The translations under genes were made by a program, and so were the position numbers. The notes below the pieces were generated by a model. That model saw nothing but the letters and a program-made list of their open reading frames with translations. It ran no database searches and had not been told where the DNA came from. DNA of 64,000 bases from Bacteroidota bacterium (GTDB taxonomy: Bacteria; Bacteroidota; Bacteroidia; Flavobacteriales; Flavobacteriaceae). Below are positions 17,812 through 25,502 of the stretch, piece by piece. The stretch is from contig JAEWHE010000041.1 of the NCBI GenBank assembly GCA_023387965.1, positions 306,786 to 370,785 of the forward strand, in the 5' to 3' direction. Every line of letters starts with the position of its first letter. Position 1 is the stretch's first letter.

Positions 17812-18318
17812 ATGAACGCAACTTTTAGAAAAGCGCATCTCAACGATTTATTACCCATTTGGAAAATTTTGCAAGAAGGTATTTTACGAAGAAAAGCGGA
17901 CGGAAGCCAACAATGGCAAGATGGTTACCCAAATGTTTCAGTAGTAGAAAACGATATCGACAAAGGTTACGGTTTTGTTTTAGAAATCGACGAAAAAATT
18001 GCGGGTTATTGCGCCATTTTAATCAATGATGAACCAGCTTATGACGCCATTGAAGGCAAATGGTTATCCGAAGGAAATTTTGTGGTATATCATCGTGTGG
18101 GGGTTTCCGAAGACTTTTTAGGACAAGGCATTGCCATAAAAATGCTACAAGAAATTGAGAATTTTGCTTTGCAACATAATATTTTTAGTTTAAAGGTTGA
18201 TACCAATTTCGACAATCCTGCCATGATGGGTTTGTTCGAAAAATTAGGTTATCAATATTGTGGCGAAGTTTATTTTAGAGGAAGTGCCCGAAGAGCCTAC
18301 GAAAAATTGTTGCAATAA
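17812..18318 (+). CDS. GNAT family N-acetyltransferase
   Basis: 168 residues. The GNAT fold is visible from FRKAHLNDLLPIWKIL through AGYCAILIND. The acetyl-CoA loop is VGVSEDFLGQGIAIKMLQEI (Q/R-x-x-G-x-G/A like, residues 101-120), and the C-terminal strand LGYQYCGEVYFRG resembles the family end that closes on the substrate. The substrate is unknown. It is convergent with the epimerase gene, whose stop codon abuts its own. Confidence 0.88.
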   Translation: MNATFRKAHLNDLLPIWKILQEGILRRKADGSQQWQDGYPNVSVVENDIDKGYGFVLEIDEKIAGYCAILINDEPAYDAIEGKWLSEGNFVVYHRVGVSEDFLGQGIAIKMLQEIENFALQHNIFSLKVDTNFDNPAMMGLFEKLGYQYCGEVYFRGSARRAYEKLLQ

Positions 18319-19320
18319 TTATTTTTTGTTCAAAGTTTCTGTAACTTTTTTCAAATAATCTTCGATTGGGGTAAAAGTAAAATTTAATGTTTTTACCATT
18401 TTTTCATTGCTAAACAAATCCTGAGTGTGAAGCGATTTCGCCGTGGCACGCGATAATTTTCTTTTGGTGCCAAAAAAAGTTGCCATCAGCCAATCTAATC
18501 GCCAAGCGATGGAAAGCATCGTTGGACTTGCGTTTCGAGTTGGGCGTTTTTTTTGCAAAACATCGGCAATGGTGTTGGCTATTTTTCGAACCTCGATATT
18601 TTCTGCAACCACTACAAAACGCTCTTTTTCGATTTCGGAACTCATCAATTGAGTCATGATTTTCACCAAATCGTCAACCGCCACAAACCCCGATTTTCCG
18701 CTGGTGTAAAAAGACAAACCACTTTTTACCCGATGAAAAATTTCGCTGCTTCCGTTTTTCCAAAAAACCGGACCTAAAATCACACCCGGATTCACAATCA
18801 CGGTTTTTAGACCTTCTTCTTGCGTTCGCCAAACTTCCATTTCAGCACCGTGTTTTGAAATGGCGTAATCGCTGTGAGGCTTTTCGGGATTCCATTCAGT
18901 GGTTTCGTCAATGAATTTTTCGTGTGGTTGCAAATCGCCCAAAGCCGCAATTGAACTGACGTAGCACAATTTTTTCACACCAAAATCTAAACAACAGTTG
19001 GCTACATTTGCCGTTCCTTCAATGTTTGTTTTGCGTAATTTTTCCTCATCTTTTGGGTCGAAAGAAATAAATGCCGCACAATGGTAAACATATTCAATTC
19101 CTTCGAAAGCCTTCTCTAATTCGGGAATATCAAGGATGTCGGCTTTTGTCCAATTGATTTTTTCAAAAAGATCCAACCGATTTTTGTAGGCAAAAAGTTG
19201 CTTGGTTTTGGCGATATTTTTTTCGGTATTAAAAAGTGCACGAACCGTTTGCCCGTTTTCGAGCAAATGCAAAAGTAGGTGAGAACCGACTAATCCGGTA
19301 GCGCCAGTGATGAGAATCAT
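18319..19320 (-). CDS. NAD-dependent epimerase/dehydratase (extended SDR)
   Basis: 333 residues. The N-terminal ITGATGLVGSHLLLHLLE (residues 4-21) is the GxxGxxG NAD(P) motif, and YAISKHGAE supplies the catalytic Tyr and Lys (YxxxK). VSSIAALG and VNPGVILGP also match extended SDRs related to dihydroflavonol 4-reductase and 3-beta-HSD. Substrate not predictable. Appears to be a single gene, with the downstream neighbour convergent. Confidence 0.88.
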   Translation of the reverse strand: MILITGATGLVGSHLLLHLLENGQTVRALFNTEKNIAKTKQLFAYKNRLDLFEKINWTKADILDIPELEKAFEGIEYVYHCAAFISFDPKDEEKLRKTNIEGTANVANCCLDFGVKKLCYVSSIAALGDLQPHEKFIDETTEWNPEKPHSDYAISKHGAEMEVWRTQEEGLKTVIVNPGVILGPVFWKNGSSEIFHRVKSGLSFYTSGKSGFVAVDDLVKIMTQLMSSEIEKERFVVVAENIEVRKIANTIADVLQKKRPTRNASPTMLSIAWRLDWLMATFFGTKRKLSRATAKSLHTQDLFSNEKMVKTLNFTFTPIEDYLKKVTETLNKK

Positions 19321-19517
19321 ATTGCAAAAATAGGGATTTAGAATTTACGATTTAAGATATATGATTTTGGATTGGAAAAATTGAAAGATTGAAAGATTGA
19401 AAATTTAGTTTGTTGGATTTTTTTTAACCGCAAGGTTCTCGCAAAGGCGCAAAGTGTTTGGAATTTAATAATTGGAATTTCTACTAAACCTTTATCTTTG
19501 CGCAAATTATTTTTAAG
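19321..19517. other. divergent intergenic region epimerase / tyrS with short repeats
   Basis: Contains a GAAAGATT direct repeat (two to three copies around 19381-19400) and the GCAAAGGCGCAAAG motif (19441-19454), a sequence I have the impression is common in Bacteroidetes intergenic DNA. The tyrS promoter follows. Confidence 0.5.
19472..19500 (+). promoter_or_regulatory. sigma-A promoter of tyrS
   Basis: TTG at 19472-19474 and TATCTTTG at 19493-19500, spacer 18 bp. This fits the Bacteroidetes pattern (TTTG, 19-21 bp, TAnnTTTG) and leaves a leader of about 10-12 nt before the ATG at 19518. Confidence 0.6.
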
Positions 19518-20813
19518 ATGAAAAATTTAGTAGAAGAATTAAAATGGCGTGGCTTGTTTCACGATGCGATGCCGGGAACTGAGGAACAATTGTTGAAAGA
19601 ATCGACTGCAGCTTATATTGGGTTTGATCCAACGGCGGATTCTTTGCATATTGGGAGTTTGGTGCAAATTATTTTGCTGGTTCATCTGAAAAATTTTGGA
19701 CATAAACCTATTGCTTTGGTTGGAGGTGCGACGGGAATGATTGGCGATCCTTCGGGGAAATCTGAGGATAGAAATTTGCTTACGGAAGAAATTTTGGCTA
19801 AAAACGTGGCAGGACTAAAAAGTGTTTTGTCAAGATTTTTAGATTTTGACGCTTCTGGCGAAAATGCTCCGGAAATGGTCAATAATTATGACTGGATGAA
19901 AGAATTTTCTTTCATTGATTTCGCTCGTGAAGTAGGAAAACGCATCACGGTGAATTATATGATGGCGAAGGATTCGGTGAAAAAACGTTTCAGTGGAGAA
20001 GGCGAAGGAATGTCATTCACAGAGTTTACGTACCAATTAATTCAGGGTTATGATTTTTACCATTTGTACAAAAATAAAAATGTGTTGTTGCAAATGGGTG
20101 GTTCGGACCAATGGGGAAATATTACAACCGGAACAGAATTAGTGCGAAGAATGGGTGGCGAAAATTCTAAAGCTTACGCGATGACAACGCCTTTGATTAC
20201 GAAAGCTGACGGTTCAAAATTCGGAAAAAGTGAAGGCGGAAATATTTGGTTGGATACCGATAAAACTTCGGTGTATAAATTTTACCAATTTTGGTTGAAT
20301 ACGAGTGATGTTGACGCTGAAAATTACGTCAAAATCTTTACTTTTTTGGATAAAGAAACCATTGATAAATTAATTGACGAACATAAAACGGCTCCTCATT
20401 TACGGGTTTTGCAACGCAAATTAGCGGAAGAAATCACGGTTTTTGTGCATAGCGAAGAGGAATTGCAAAAAGCGATTCAGGCATCGAATATTTTGTTTGG
20501 AAACGCCACTTCAGATGATTTGAAACGATTGGATAGCGCGACATTTTTAGAGGTTTTTGACGGTGTTCCACAAGCGGAAATTGCCAAAGCTGATGTTGAA
20601 AATGGAATTGATATTGTAGATGTTTTGAACGAAAAATCAGGATTTTTGAAGTCGAATGGAGAGGCGAGAAGGGCTTTGGGAGAAAACTCTATTTCGGTGA
20701 ATCGCGAGAAAGTTGCCGAAGGTTTTTCGCTTACAACAAATGATTTAATCAACAATGAATTTGTGTTGTTACAAAGAGGAAAGAAAAATTATTTTATTCT
20801 AAGAGTGGTTTAG
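19518..20813 (+). CDS. tyrS: tyrosyl-tRNA synthetase
   Basis: 431 residues, full length. Class I motifs: HIGH-like DSLHIGSL (about residues 41-48), the ATGMIGDPSGKSEDR region, the tyrosine site LIQGYDFYHL and QMGGSDQWGN, and the KMSKS-like KFGKSEGG near residue 234. The C-terminal S4 RNA-binding domain spans about residues 360-430. Single gene. The start ATG directly follows the promoter described. Confidence 0.98.
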   Translation: MKNLVEELKWRGLFHDAMPGTEEQLLKESTAAYIGFDPTADSLHIGSLVQIILLVHLKNFGHKPIALVGGATGMIGDPSGKSEDRNLLTEEILAKNVAGLKSVLSRFLDFDASGENAPEMVNNYDWMKEFSFIDFAREVGKRITVNYMMAKDSVKKRFSGEGEGMSFTEFTYQLIQGYDFYHLYKNKNVLLQMGGSDQWGNITTGTELVRRMGGENSKAYAMTTPLITKADGSKFGKSEGGNIWLDTDKTSVYKFYQFWLNTSDVDAENYVKIFTFLDKETIDKLIDEHKTAPHLRVLQRKLAEEITVFVHSEEELQKAIQASNILFGNATSDDLKRLDSATFLEVFDGVPQAEIAKADVENGIDIVDVLNEKSGFLKSNGEARRALGENSISVNREKVAEGFSLTTNDLINNEFVLLQRGKKNYFILRVV

Positions 20814-20901
20814 GAGTGGGAGTTTGGAGTAGGAAGTTAGGAGTTTGCAGAAAAATTTGTTTTGAATCAAATCCTAAATCTAAAATCAAAAATCGTAAAA
20901 T

Positions 20902-21882
20902 CTACAAAACCATTAAGTTACAACCTCGAATATCAGAATGATCAAAACGGCCCAATACTTCAAAAGAGTTGTTGGGTCTTTTTTTGCCTAAATCTTGCGT
21001 AGCGATAAATGAGCAAGAATTAATGTTAGCCAAGTCAATTACGTTGATGCCGCCGGTTTTGCCGTCTTGGACATAAGTTAAAGCGTCTTCAGTATCGCGA
21101 ATTAGAATTTGCATCCAATTAGCACATTCAAAAATTCCTTTGCCAAAAGAATAGGCTTGCGACAACAATTCCGTCATGCCGTATTCTGAATGAATAGATG
21201 ACACGCCGAAACCTTCGCATAAAATTTCATGTAATTCTTCCCGAATCATTTCTTTGCGTTTGCCTTTCATGCCGCCGGTTTCCATGATAATGGTGTTGCG
21301 CAATTGAAATTTTTGTTTTTCAATTAAATCTAGTAACGCGTAAGTAACGCCGAAAAGCATCACGTTGTCTCCAGCGTGGTCTAATTCAATTAACTTCGAA
21401 ATTAAATCATCATAGTTGTTGAGGTAAAAACCGCTGTCAGGATGATTGGAACGCTTGATTAAATCGTCCACCATATAAATCAACGACGAACCATCGCGTT
21501 CTAAATATGACGGAAGCAAAGCCAAAACCACGTAATTTTCGATGTTTCCGTAAAATTCTGAAAAGGCGTTTAGGTAGCTTTTTTCGTATAAATTAATGTC
21601 AGTTACCAAATGTCGAGAAGTGGCAGTTCCGGTGGTTCCTGAACTGGTGAAAATTTCTTGGATTGCTTTGGAAGAAGACAAAACTTCATGTGATTTGAAA
21701 AATTGTATTGGCAAGAATGGAATTTGCGTAAGCGCCTTTACATTTTGTTTTTCCACTTTTAAATGAAGGCAAAATTCGCGATAAACCGCATTGTTATCGT
21801 ACTGAAAGCGAAATACTTTCAAAGCAATTTTTTCAAACTGTTTGCGGTTTTGAATGTTGAAAATGTCTTCAGGTGAAATCAA
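20902..21882 (-). CDS. LuxE-family acyl-protein synthetase / adenylating enzyme
   Basis: About 326 residues. The fold is that of adenylate-forming enzymes: the phosphate-binding loop FTSSGTTGTATSRH, the IIMETGGMKGKRKE segment, and SEYGMTELLSQAY, which matches the A5-like motif of the LuxE family. Such proteins activate a fatty or short acid and pass it to a carrier. In Bacteroidetes the genes are common but their substrate is unknown. Start: there is no ATG near the N-terminus. The longest frame begins with TTG at 21927, but that triplet fits a -33 promoter element and lies inside the previous gene's terminator. I therefore place the start at the TTG at 21880-21882 (M-I-S-P-E-D-I-F), leaving a leader of about 10 nt. 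No operon partner. Confidence 0.8.
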   Translation of the reverse strand: MISPEDIFNIQNRKQFEKIALKVFRFQYDNNAVYREFCLHLKVEKQNVKALTQIPFLPIQFFKSHEVLSSSKAIQEIFTSSGTTGTATSRHLVTDINLYEKSYLNAFSEFYGNIENYVVLALLPSYLERDGSSLIYMVDDLIKRSNHPDSGFYLNNYDDLISKLIELDHAGDNVMLFGVTYALLDLIEKQKFQLRNTIIMETGGMKGKRKEMIREELHEILCEGFGVSSIHSEYGMTELLSQAYSFGKGIFECANWMQILIRDTEDALTYVQDGKTGGINVIDLANINSCSFIATQDLGKKRPNNSFEVLGRFDHSDIRGCNLMVL

Positions 21883-21897
21883 TGCGAATTTTTTTTG

Positions 21898-21927
21898 CAA
21901 AGGTATAAAATAAAAAAGCTCCGGCAA
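21898..21927 (-). promoter_or_regulatory. promoter of the LuxE-like gene, embedded in a terminator
   Basis: On the minus strand, TTG (21927-21925) and TACCTTTG (21905-21898) are separated by 19 bp, an excellent match to the Bacteroidetes sigma-A consensus. The -33 part overlaps the terminator hairpin of the upstream T9SS gene (21912-21941). Confidence 0.6.
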
Positions 21928-21941
21928 TTACCGAAGCTTTT
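21912..21941 (-). terminator. intrinsic terminator of the upstream T9SS protein gene
   Basis: Stem CGGAAGCTTTT-like (AAAAGCTCCGG at 21914-21924 with CCGAAGCTTTT at 21931-21941). The single mismatch is C-A on the plus strand but a G-U pair in minus-strand RNA, and the U run falls on the minus strand, so it acts on the minus transcript. Confidence 0.8.
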
Positions 21942-21961
21942 AGTATATTAGAAATTTGAGA

Positions 21962-22771
21962 TTATTTAATCACCAATTTTCTTGTAGCAGTTTTACCTTC
22001 TTCAGTGATTTTTACGATGTAAACACCAGCTTTAAGGTTAGAAACATTTACAGTTTCTGTAGCAGTTGTGTTTACTACTTGTTTTCCAAGTACGTCGAAA
22101 ATAGCAACTGATTTAGTAGTGTTAGCATCTGTAGAAATAAAGAATTTTCCACCAGTTACAGGGTTTGGATACATTTTAAGACCAGCGATGTTGTTGTTCG
22201 AAACACCTAAGGTATTTCCGGTAATTTTGATATCGTCAATTCTAAAAACTGAAACAGTTGATGGTGGATTTTTGAATCTCACGCGGAGATTTTGCGTAGC
22301 AGGAATATTTCCGGTTGGGGTTATCAACGTCCAAACGCTTAATGAACCTGCAACTCCTGTGTAAGTTAGGGGTGACCAATTGATTCCATCAGCACTTACT
22401 TCAATTGTAATGGTGTTTGCGTTTTGTGCATTTCCTTTTAATTGACCGAATGAAAGTGTGATGTCCGAATAATTTTGGGTATTGATGCCTTCAATCATAA
22501 AAGTTTTGTCAGTTGCGAAAATTGCCACGCATCCGCCTCCGGAAGCACCATCATATCCGTGTGAAGGAATTGCAATGTCGGGATTATTTGGGGTAACCAT
22601 AACGGCATCGCCAGAAAAAATAACGGGCGAACTGTTTTGAAAAGTATGGTTTACAATTTGCGTTTGAGCTGGATTCGTTGGAGGATTACCCATATTCTCC
22701 GAAAAAATGGTGGTTTGCGCATGAGCTCCTGTAAAAAATGCGGCGATTAGAATAATGTAAAAGTTTTTCAT
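21962..22771 (-). CDS. secreted protein with T9SS type A C-terminal sorting domain
   Basis: 269 residues. The signal peptide (MKNFYIILIAAFFTGAHAQ) is followed by a beta-rich region of about 165 residues, resembling a choice-of-anchor or cleaved-adhesin fold (ITIEVSADGINWSPLTYTG, LRVRFKNPPSTVSVFRIDDI). The last 75 residues are a classic T9SS type A sorting domain: KMYPNPVTGGKFFIS, IFDVLGKQV, GVYIVKI and TRKLVIK. The sorting domain would route it across the outer membrane to the surface. Its CTD is almost identical at DNA level to that of the next gene upstream (22857-23615), though the N-terminal parts differ. Followed by its own terminator. Confidence 0.9.
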   Translation of the reverse strand: MKNFYIILIAAFFTGAHAQTTIFSENMGNPPTNPAQTQIVNHTFQNSSPVIFSGDAVMVTPNNPDIAIPSHGYDGASGGGCVAIFATDKTFMIEGINTQNYSDITLSFGQLKGNAQNANTITIEVSADGINWSPLTYTGVAGSLSVWTLITPTGNIPATQNLRVRFKNPPSTVSVFRIDDIKITGNTLGVSNNNIAGLKMYPNPVTGGKFFISTDANTTKSVAIFDVLGKQVVNTTATETVNVSNLKAGVYIVKITEEGKTATRKLVIK

Positions 22772-22806
22772 GTTTTTGTTATAAAAATATTTCTTCGCAA
22801 TATTAC

Positions 22807-22836
22807 AAAAAAAAAGCCCCGCAAAATGCGAGGCTT
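22807..22836 (-). terminator. intrinsic terminator of the second T9SS protein gene
   Basis: Stem AAGCCCCGCA (22814-22823) with TGCGAGGCTT (22827-22836). The C-A mismatch on plus becomes G-U in minus RNA, and the A run at 22807-22815 gives the U tail on the minus transcript. Confidence 0.8.
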
Positions 22837-22856
22837 CAATTTTATTTGAAATTTGA

Positions 22857-23615
22857 TTATTTGATAACCAATTTTCTTGTAGCAGTTTTACCTTCTTCAG
22901 TGATTTTTACGATATAAACACCAGCTTTAAGGTTAGAAACATTTACAGTTTCTGTAGCAGTTGTGTTTACAACTTGTTTTCCAAGTACGTCAAAAATAGC
23001 AACTGATTTAGTAGTGTTAGCATCTGTAGAGATGAAGAATTTTCCACCAGTTACAGGGTTTGGATATACTTTAAGACCAGCGATGTTGTTTTCTTTAACT
23101 CCAAGTGTATAAGCTGTCCACACAATGTTGTCGATTACCGTTTGTCTGTTAAAGTCACCGTCGCCAACGTTTTTGATTCTCATTGTAAAAGCACCTTCAA
23201 CGTTAATGTTAGATAAAGAGAAATTATGAACTGTTGGATCAGCTCCAGTTGGCACATCTCCAAAAGTTGCAGAAGTTCCTACAGAAGTCCCGTTAATAAT
23301 TACTTCAAGTTGTCTTTGACTGTTACCGGTAAACGCTTTCTTGTAATCAAATGTCAAAGTTCCGATTCCTCCAGAAGGAACAGTAACTTCTAAATAACTA
23401 TCTAGAGCTCTTCTCAACATAATTCCGTTTCCGTCGATTCCATAAGTATCTACGTTTCTTGAGTGTCCGTAAGTCCAAGTTAAACCGCCATTACCTACAA
23501 AACTTCCATCAGCATAAGTAGCTGTTAAAGTTGCATTCGTAAAATCTTCACTTCCTTGTGCAAAGGCAGCAACTGAAAGGAATAATGATAAAGCTAAAGT
23601 GTAAAGTTTTTTCAT
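22857..23615 (-). CDS. secreted protein with T9SS type A sorting domain (paralogous CTD)
   Basis: 252 residues. The signal peptide (MKKLYTLALSLFLSVAAFAQ) is followed by about 155 residues of beta-sandwich character (LTWTYGHSRNVDTYGIDGNG, IGTLTFDYKKAFTGNSQ, FTMRIKNVGDGDFNRQTVID). The last 75 residues are a type A sorting domain identical to that of the 21962-22771 protein except Val for Met in K(V/M)YPNPV. It is likely exported by T9SS and cleaved or anchored at the surface. Both neighbours have their own terminators, so each member of the cluster is probably a single transcript. Confidence 0.9.
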   Translation of the reverse strand: MKKLYTLALSLFLSVAAFAQGSEDFTNATLTATYADGSFVGNGGLTWTYGHSRNVDTYGIDGNGIMLRRALDSYLEVTVPSGGIGTLTFDYKKAFTGNSQRQLEVIINGTSVGTSATFGDVPTGADPTVHNFSLSNINVEGAFTMRIKNVGDGDFNRQTVIDNIVWTAYTLGVKENNIAGLKVYPNPVTGGKFFISTDANTTKSVAIFDVLGKQVVNTTATETVNVSNLKAGVYIVKITEEGKTATRKLVIK

Positions 23616-23647
23616 TCTGTATTGTTTTGTGTTATAAAATTACTTTG

Positions 23648-23655
23648 CAAAGATA
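23648..23655 (-). promoter_or_regulatory. -7 box (TATCTTTG, minus strand) of the T9SS gene at 22857-23615
   Basis: Exact TAnnTTTG match on the minus strand, about 32 bp upstream of the ATG. Confidence 0.5.
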
Positions 23656-23727
23656 GAAACAAAATTTGTGTTTTTGAAAATTTCGTGTAAAATTTAGGTT
23701 AAATGTACTTTTGTCGGGTTTTTATAA

Positions 23728-24060
23728 CTATTTGACAATGAGTTTTCTCGTGGCTGAAGCGTCACCTTCTTTGATTTTGATAATGTAAACTCCAGGCGAA
23801 AGTGAAGAAACATTCAGTTCTTTTGACGTCATATTACTTTGTAATACTTTTTTTCCCAAAACATCATAGATAGTCACTTCTTTGTTCAAAGATGACTTTG
23901 AAGTAATGTAAATTTTACCATTGCTCACAGGATTCGGGTAAAAGTTGAGTCCGTCAATTAATTCCTGCGAACGTTGATTCCCTTTTGATTCCTGCGCAAA
24001 AGCATTGGGGTAACCAAAAGAAAAAAGTAATAGAATTATATAAATGTAATTTTTTAGCAT
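23728..24060 (-). CDS. mini T9SS protein: signal peptide plus sorting domain only
   Basis: 110 residues. A signal peptide of about 22 residues (ending NAFAQ) is separated by only about 15 residues (ESKGNQRSQELIDGL) from a full type A sorting domain, recognisable from FYPNPVSNGKIYITS, TIYDVLGKKVLQSN, LSPGVYIIKI and TRKLIVK. No cargo domain is present. It could be a decayed gene, a decoy, or a genuine short surface peptide; the frame is intact with a proper start and stop, which argues against simple decay. Its CTD is clearly more divergent than the two neighbouring ones. Confidence 0.8.
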   Translation of the reverse strand: MLKNYIYIILLLFSFGYPNAFAQESKGNQRSQELIDGLNFYPNPVSNGKIYITSKSSLNKEVTIYDVLGKKVLQSNMTSKELNVSSLSPGVYIIKIKEGDASATRKLIVK

Positions 24061-24110
24061 ATCACAGATTTGGTATTATAAAGTTACAAAAATAATTCAA
24101 TTATTATACC

Positions 24111-24138
24111 AAAAAAAATACCCCCGAATAATCGAGGG
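24111..24138 (-). terminator. intrinsic terminator of the lipoprotein gene
   Basis: CCCCCGA (24121-24127) pairs with TCGAGGG (24132-24138). The mismatch is a G-U in minus RNA, and the A run 24111-24118 gives the minus-strand U tail. Confidence 0.75.
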
Positions 24139-24167
24139 CATTTTTTATTTTGGCTTTTATATATCAA

Positions 24168-25361
24168 TTACGGATTTAATGTCCATCCTGTAGCCCAAGT
24201 TGGTACTCCAGAACCGTTTCCTGCTCCAGTTGCAGTATTGTCTTCTGTGTAAACTCCAGCTACATCAACTGTAGTTCCAGCCGTGTTTTTTCCTACAGAT
24301 TTTACAGGAATATCGTCAAACTTAACGCGAGTTGCGATTAAATCTGTTCCAACGTATCCAACGCTTTCGTCATGTTGAACGTCGAAACCTGTTTTGAAAC
24401 CTTTTAAAACTACGTTATCAAATTTTCCTTTAGTTCCCACTCTTAATTTCATCGCTTGAGATTCAGCACTTGTATCAGATCCTGAACCCATTCCTACCAA
24501 TGTAAGGTTTTTGATGTTAGGGAAAGAAATTGGAGAAGCCAAGTGGTTGTTAGAGTTGTTATCTGCTTCGATTCCTCTGTTTCCAGCGTTTGTTCTTACA
24601 CCATACCAGTTTTCACCGTTACCGTTCCAACCTTCTGTCCAGTCGAATAAATCATCTCCAACGTTTGTAGCATTTTTGTTAGTTACTACCAAATATTTTG
24701 CGTCAACAGTTCCACCGAACCATTCGAAACCGTCATCAGATCCTTCGTAGATTTGCACGTATTCTACACTTGTTCCTTTGCCAACTCCAAAGAAAGAAAG
24801 TCCGTTGAACTCTTTATCAGAATTGTAAGAATATCCAGAATATTCAATTCTCAAATATTTGATTGATCCAGAGTTGTCATTTGCATCTGTACCACCATAA
24901 GTTAAGTCAGAAACTTCTGCAGAAGCTGTTGCACCTTTGTTAATTGGAGCTCTTCCGCAAATTACTAAACCTCCCCAAGCAGAAGGACGTTGTTCTTCGG
25001 CTGTCATTACAACTGGATTTGAAGCTGTTCCTTGAACATCAATTTTTCCACCTTGTGCAACTGCAATGTATCTTACTTCTTCAAATTGGTTGGCTGCCAA
25101 TTGTGTTGCTTCAATTTTAACTCCTGGTCGGATAATTAATGTAGCATTGTTTCCTACGATTAATTTTCCAGTTAATTTATAAGTTCCTGATTCAAGAACA
25201 ACTTCTCCATCGTTAATAGTTCCTGTAAGATTATTTCTATCTACCACAAATGTAGAATCTCCTCCATCATTGTTATTGCTGTCATCGCTTGAGCAAGATG
25301 TTGTTAATGTAGCAAGCGATAAAACTGCTAAACCGAAAATTTTTGAAACTGTTTTTTTCAT
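24168..25361 (-). CDS. repeat-rich surface lipoprotein, probable partner of the adjacent TonB receptor
   Basis: 397 residues. Lipoprotein signal with the lipobox near TTSCSSDD, followed by a Ser/Asp/Asn-rich linker that may act as a surface-export signal in Bacteroidetes. The mature part reads as a right-handed beta-helix: successive short strands such as GTYKLTGKLIVGNNATLIIRPG, YIAVAQGGKIDVQG, SIKYLRIEYSG, SVEYVQIYEGSDDGFEWFGG and NLTLVGMGSG. I do not recognise a catalytic motif. It lies about 140 bp downstream of the TonB-dependent receptor on the same strand; the receptor-lipoprotein pair is reminiscent of a nutrient-uptake unit. Which substrate is bound is not shown. A terminator follows. 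Confidence 0.75.
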   Translation of the reverse strand: MKKTVSKIFGLAVLSLATLTTSCSSDDSNNNDGGDSTFVVDRNNLTGTINDGEVVLESGTYKLTGKLIVGNNATLIIRPGVKIEATQLAANQFEEVRYIAVAQGGKIDVQGTASNPVVMTAEEQRPSAWGGLVICGRAPINKGATASAEVSDLTYGGTDANDNSGSIKYLRIEYSGYSYNSDKEFNGLSFFGVGKGTSVEYVQIYEGSDDGFEWFGGTVDAKYLVVTNKNATNVGDDLFDWTEGWNGNGENWYGVRTNAGNRGIEADNNSNNHLASPISFPNIKNLTLVGMGSGSDTSAESQAMKLRVGTKGKFDNVVLKGFKTGFDVQHDESVGYVGTDLIATRVKFDDIPVKSVGKNTAGTTVDVAGVYTEDNTATGAGNGSGVPTWATGWTLNP

Positions 25362-25460
25362 TATTTAATTAATTAGTTATGTTTTGACAAAAGTGAGAAC
25401 AATGGCGGAGATAAAAGTTAAGCGCGTGTAATGAGTTTGTTATTAGTTTTTTAGTTGATT

Positions 25461-25497
25461 GTTAACTTAACGATAAGCGATTTGCATTAACTTAATG
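25461..25497. promoter_or_regulatory. two short palindromes upstream of the lipoprotein gene (candidate operator)
   Basis: GTTAACTTAAC (25461-25471) and CATTAACTTAATG (25485-25497) are perfect odd-centred palindromes with centres 25 bp apart. They sit between the TonB receptor stop and the lipoprotein gene. Their shared half-site suggests a regulator, but AT-rich DNA yields such sites by chance. Confidence 0.35.
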
Positions 25498-25502
25498 TTG
25501 AA

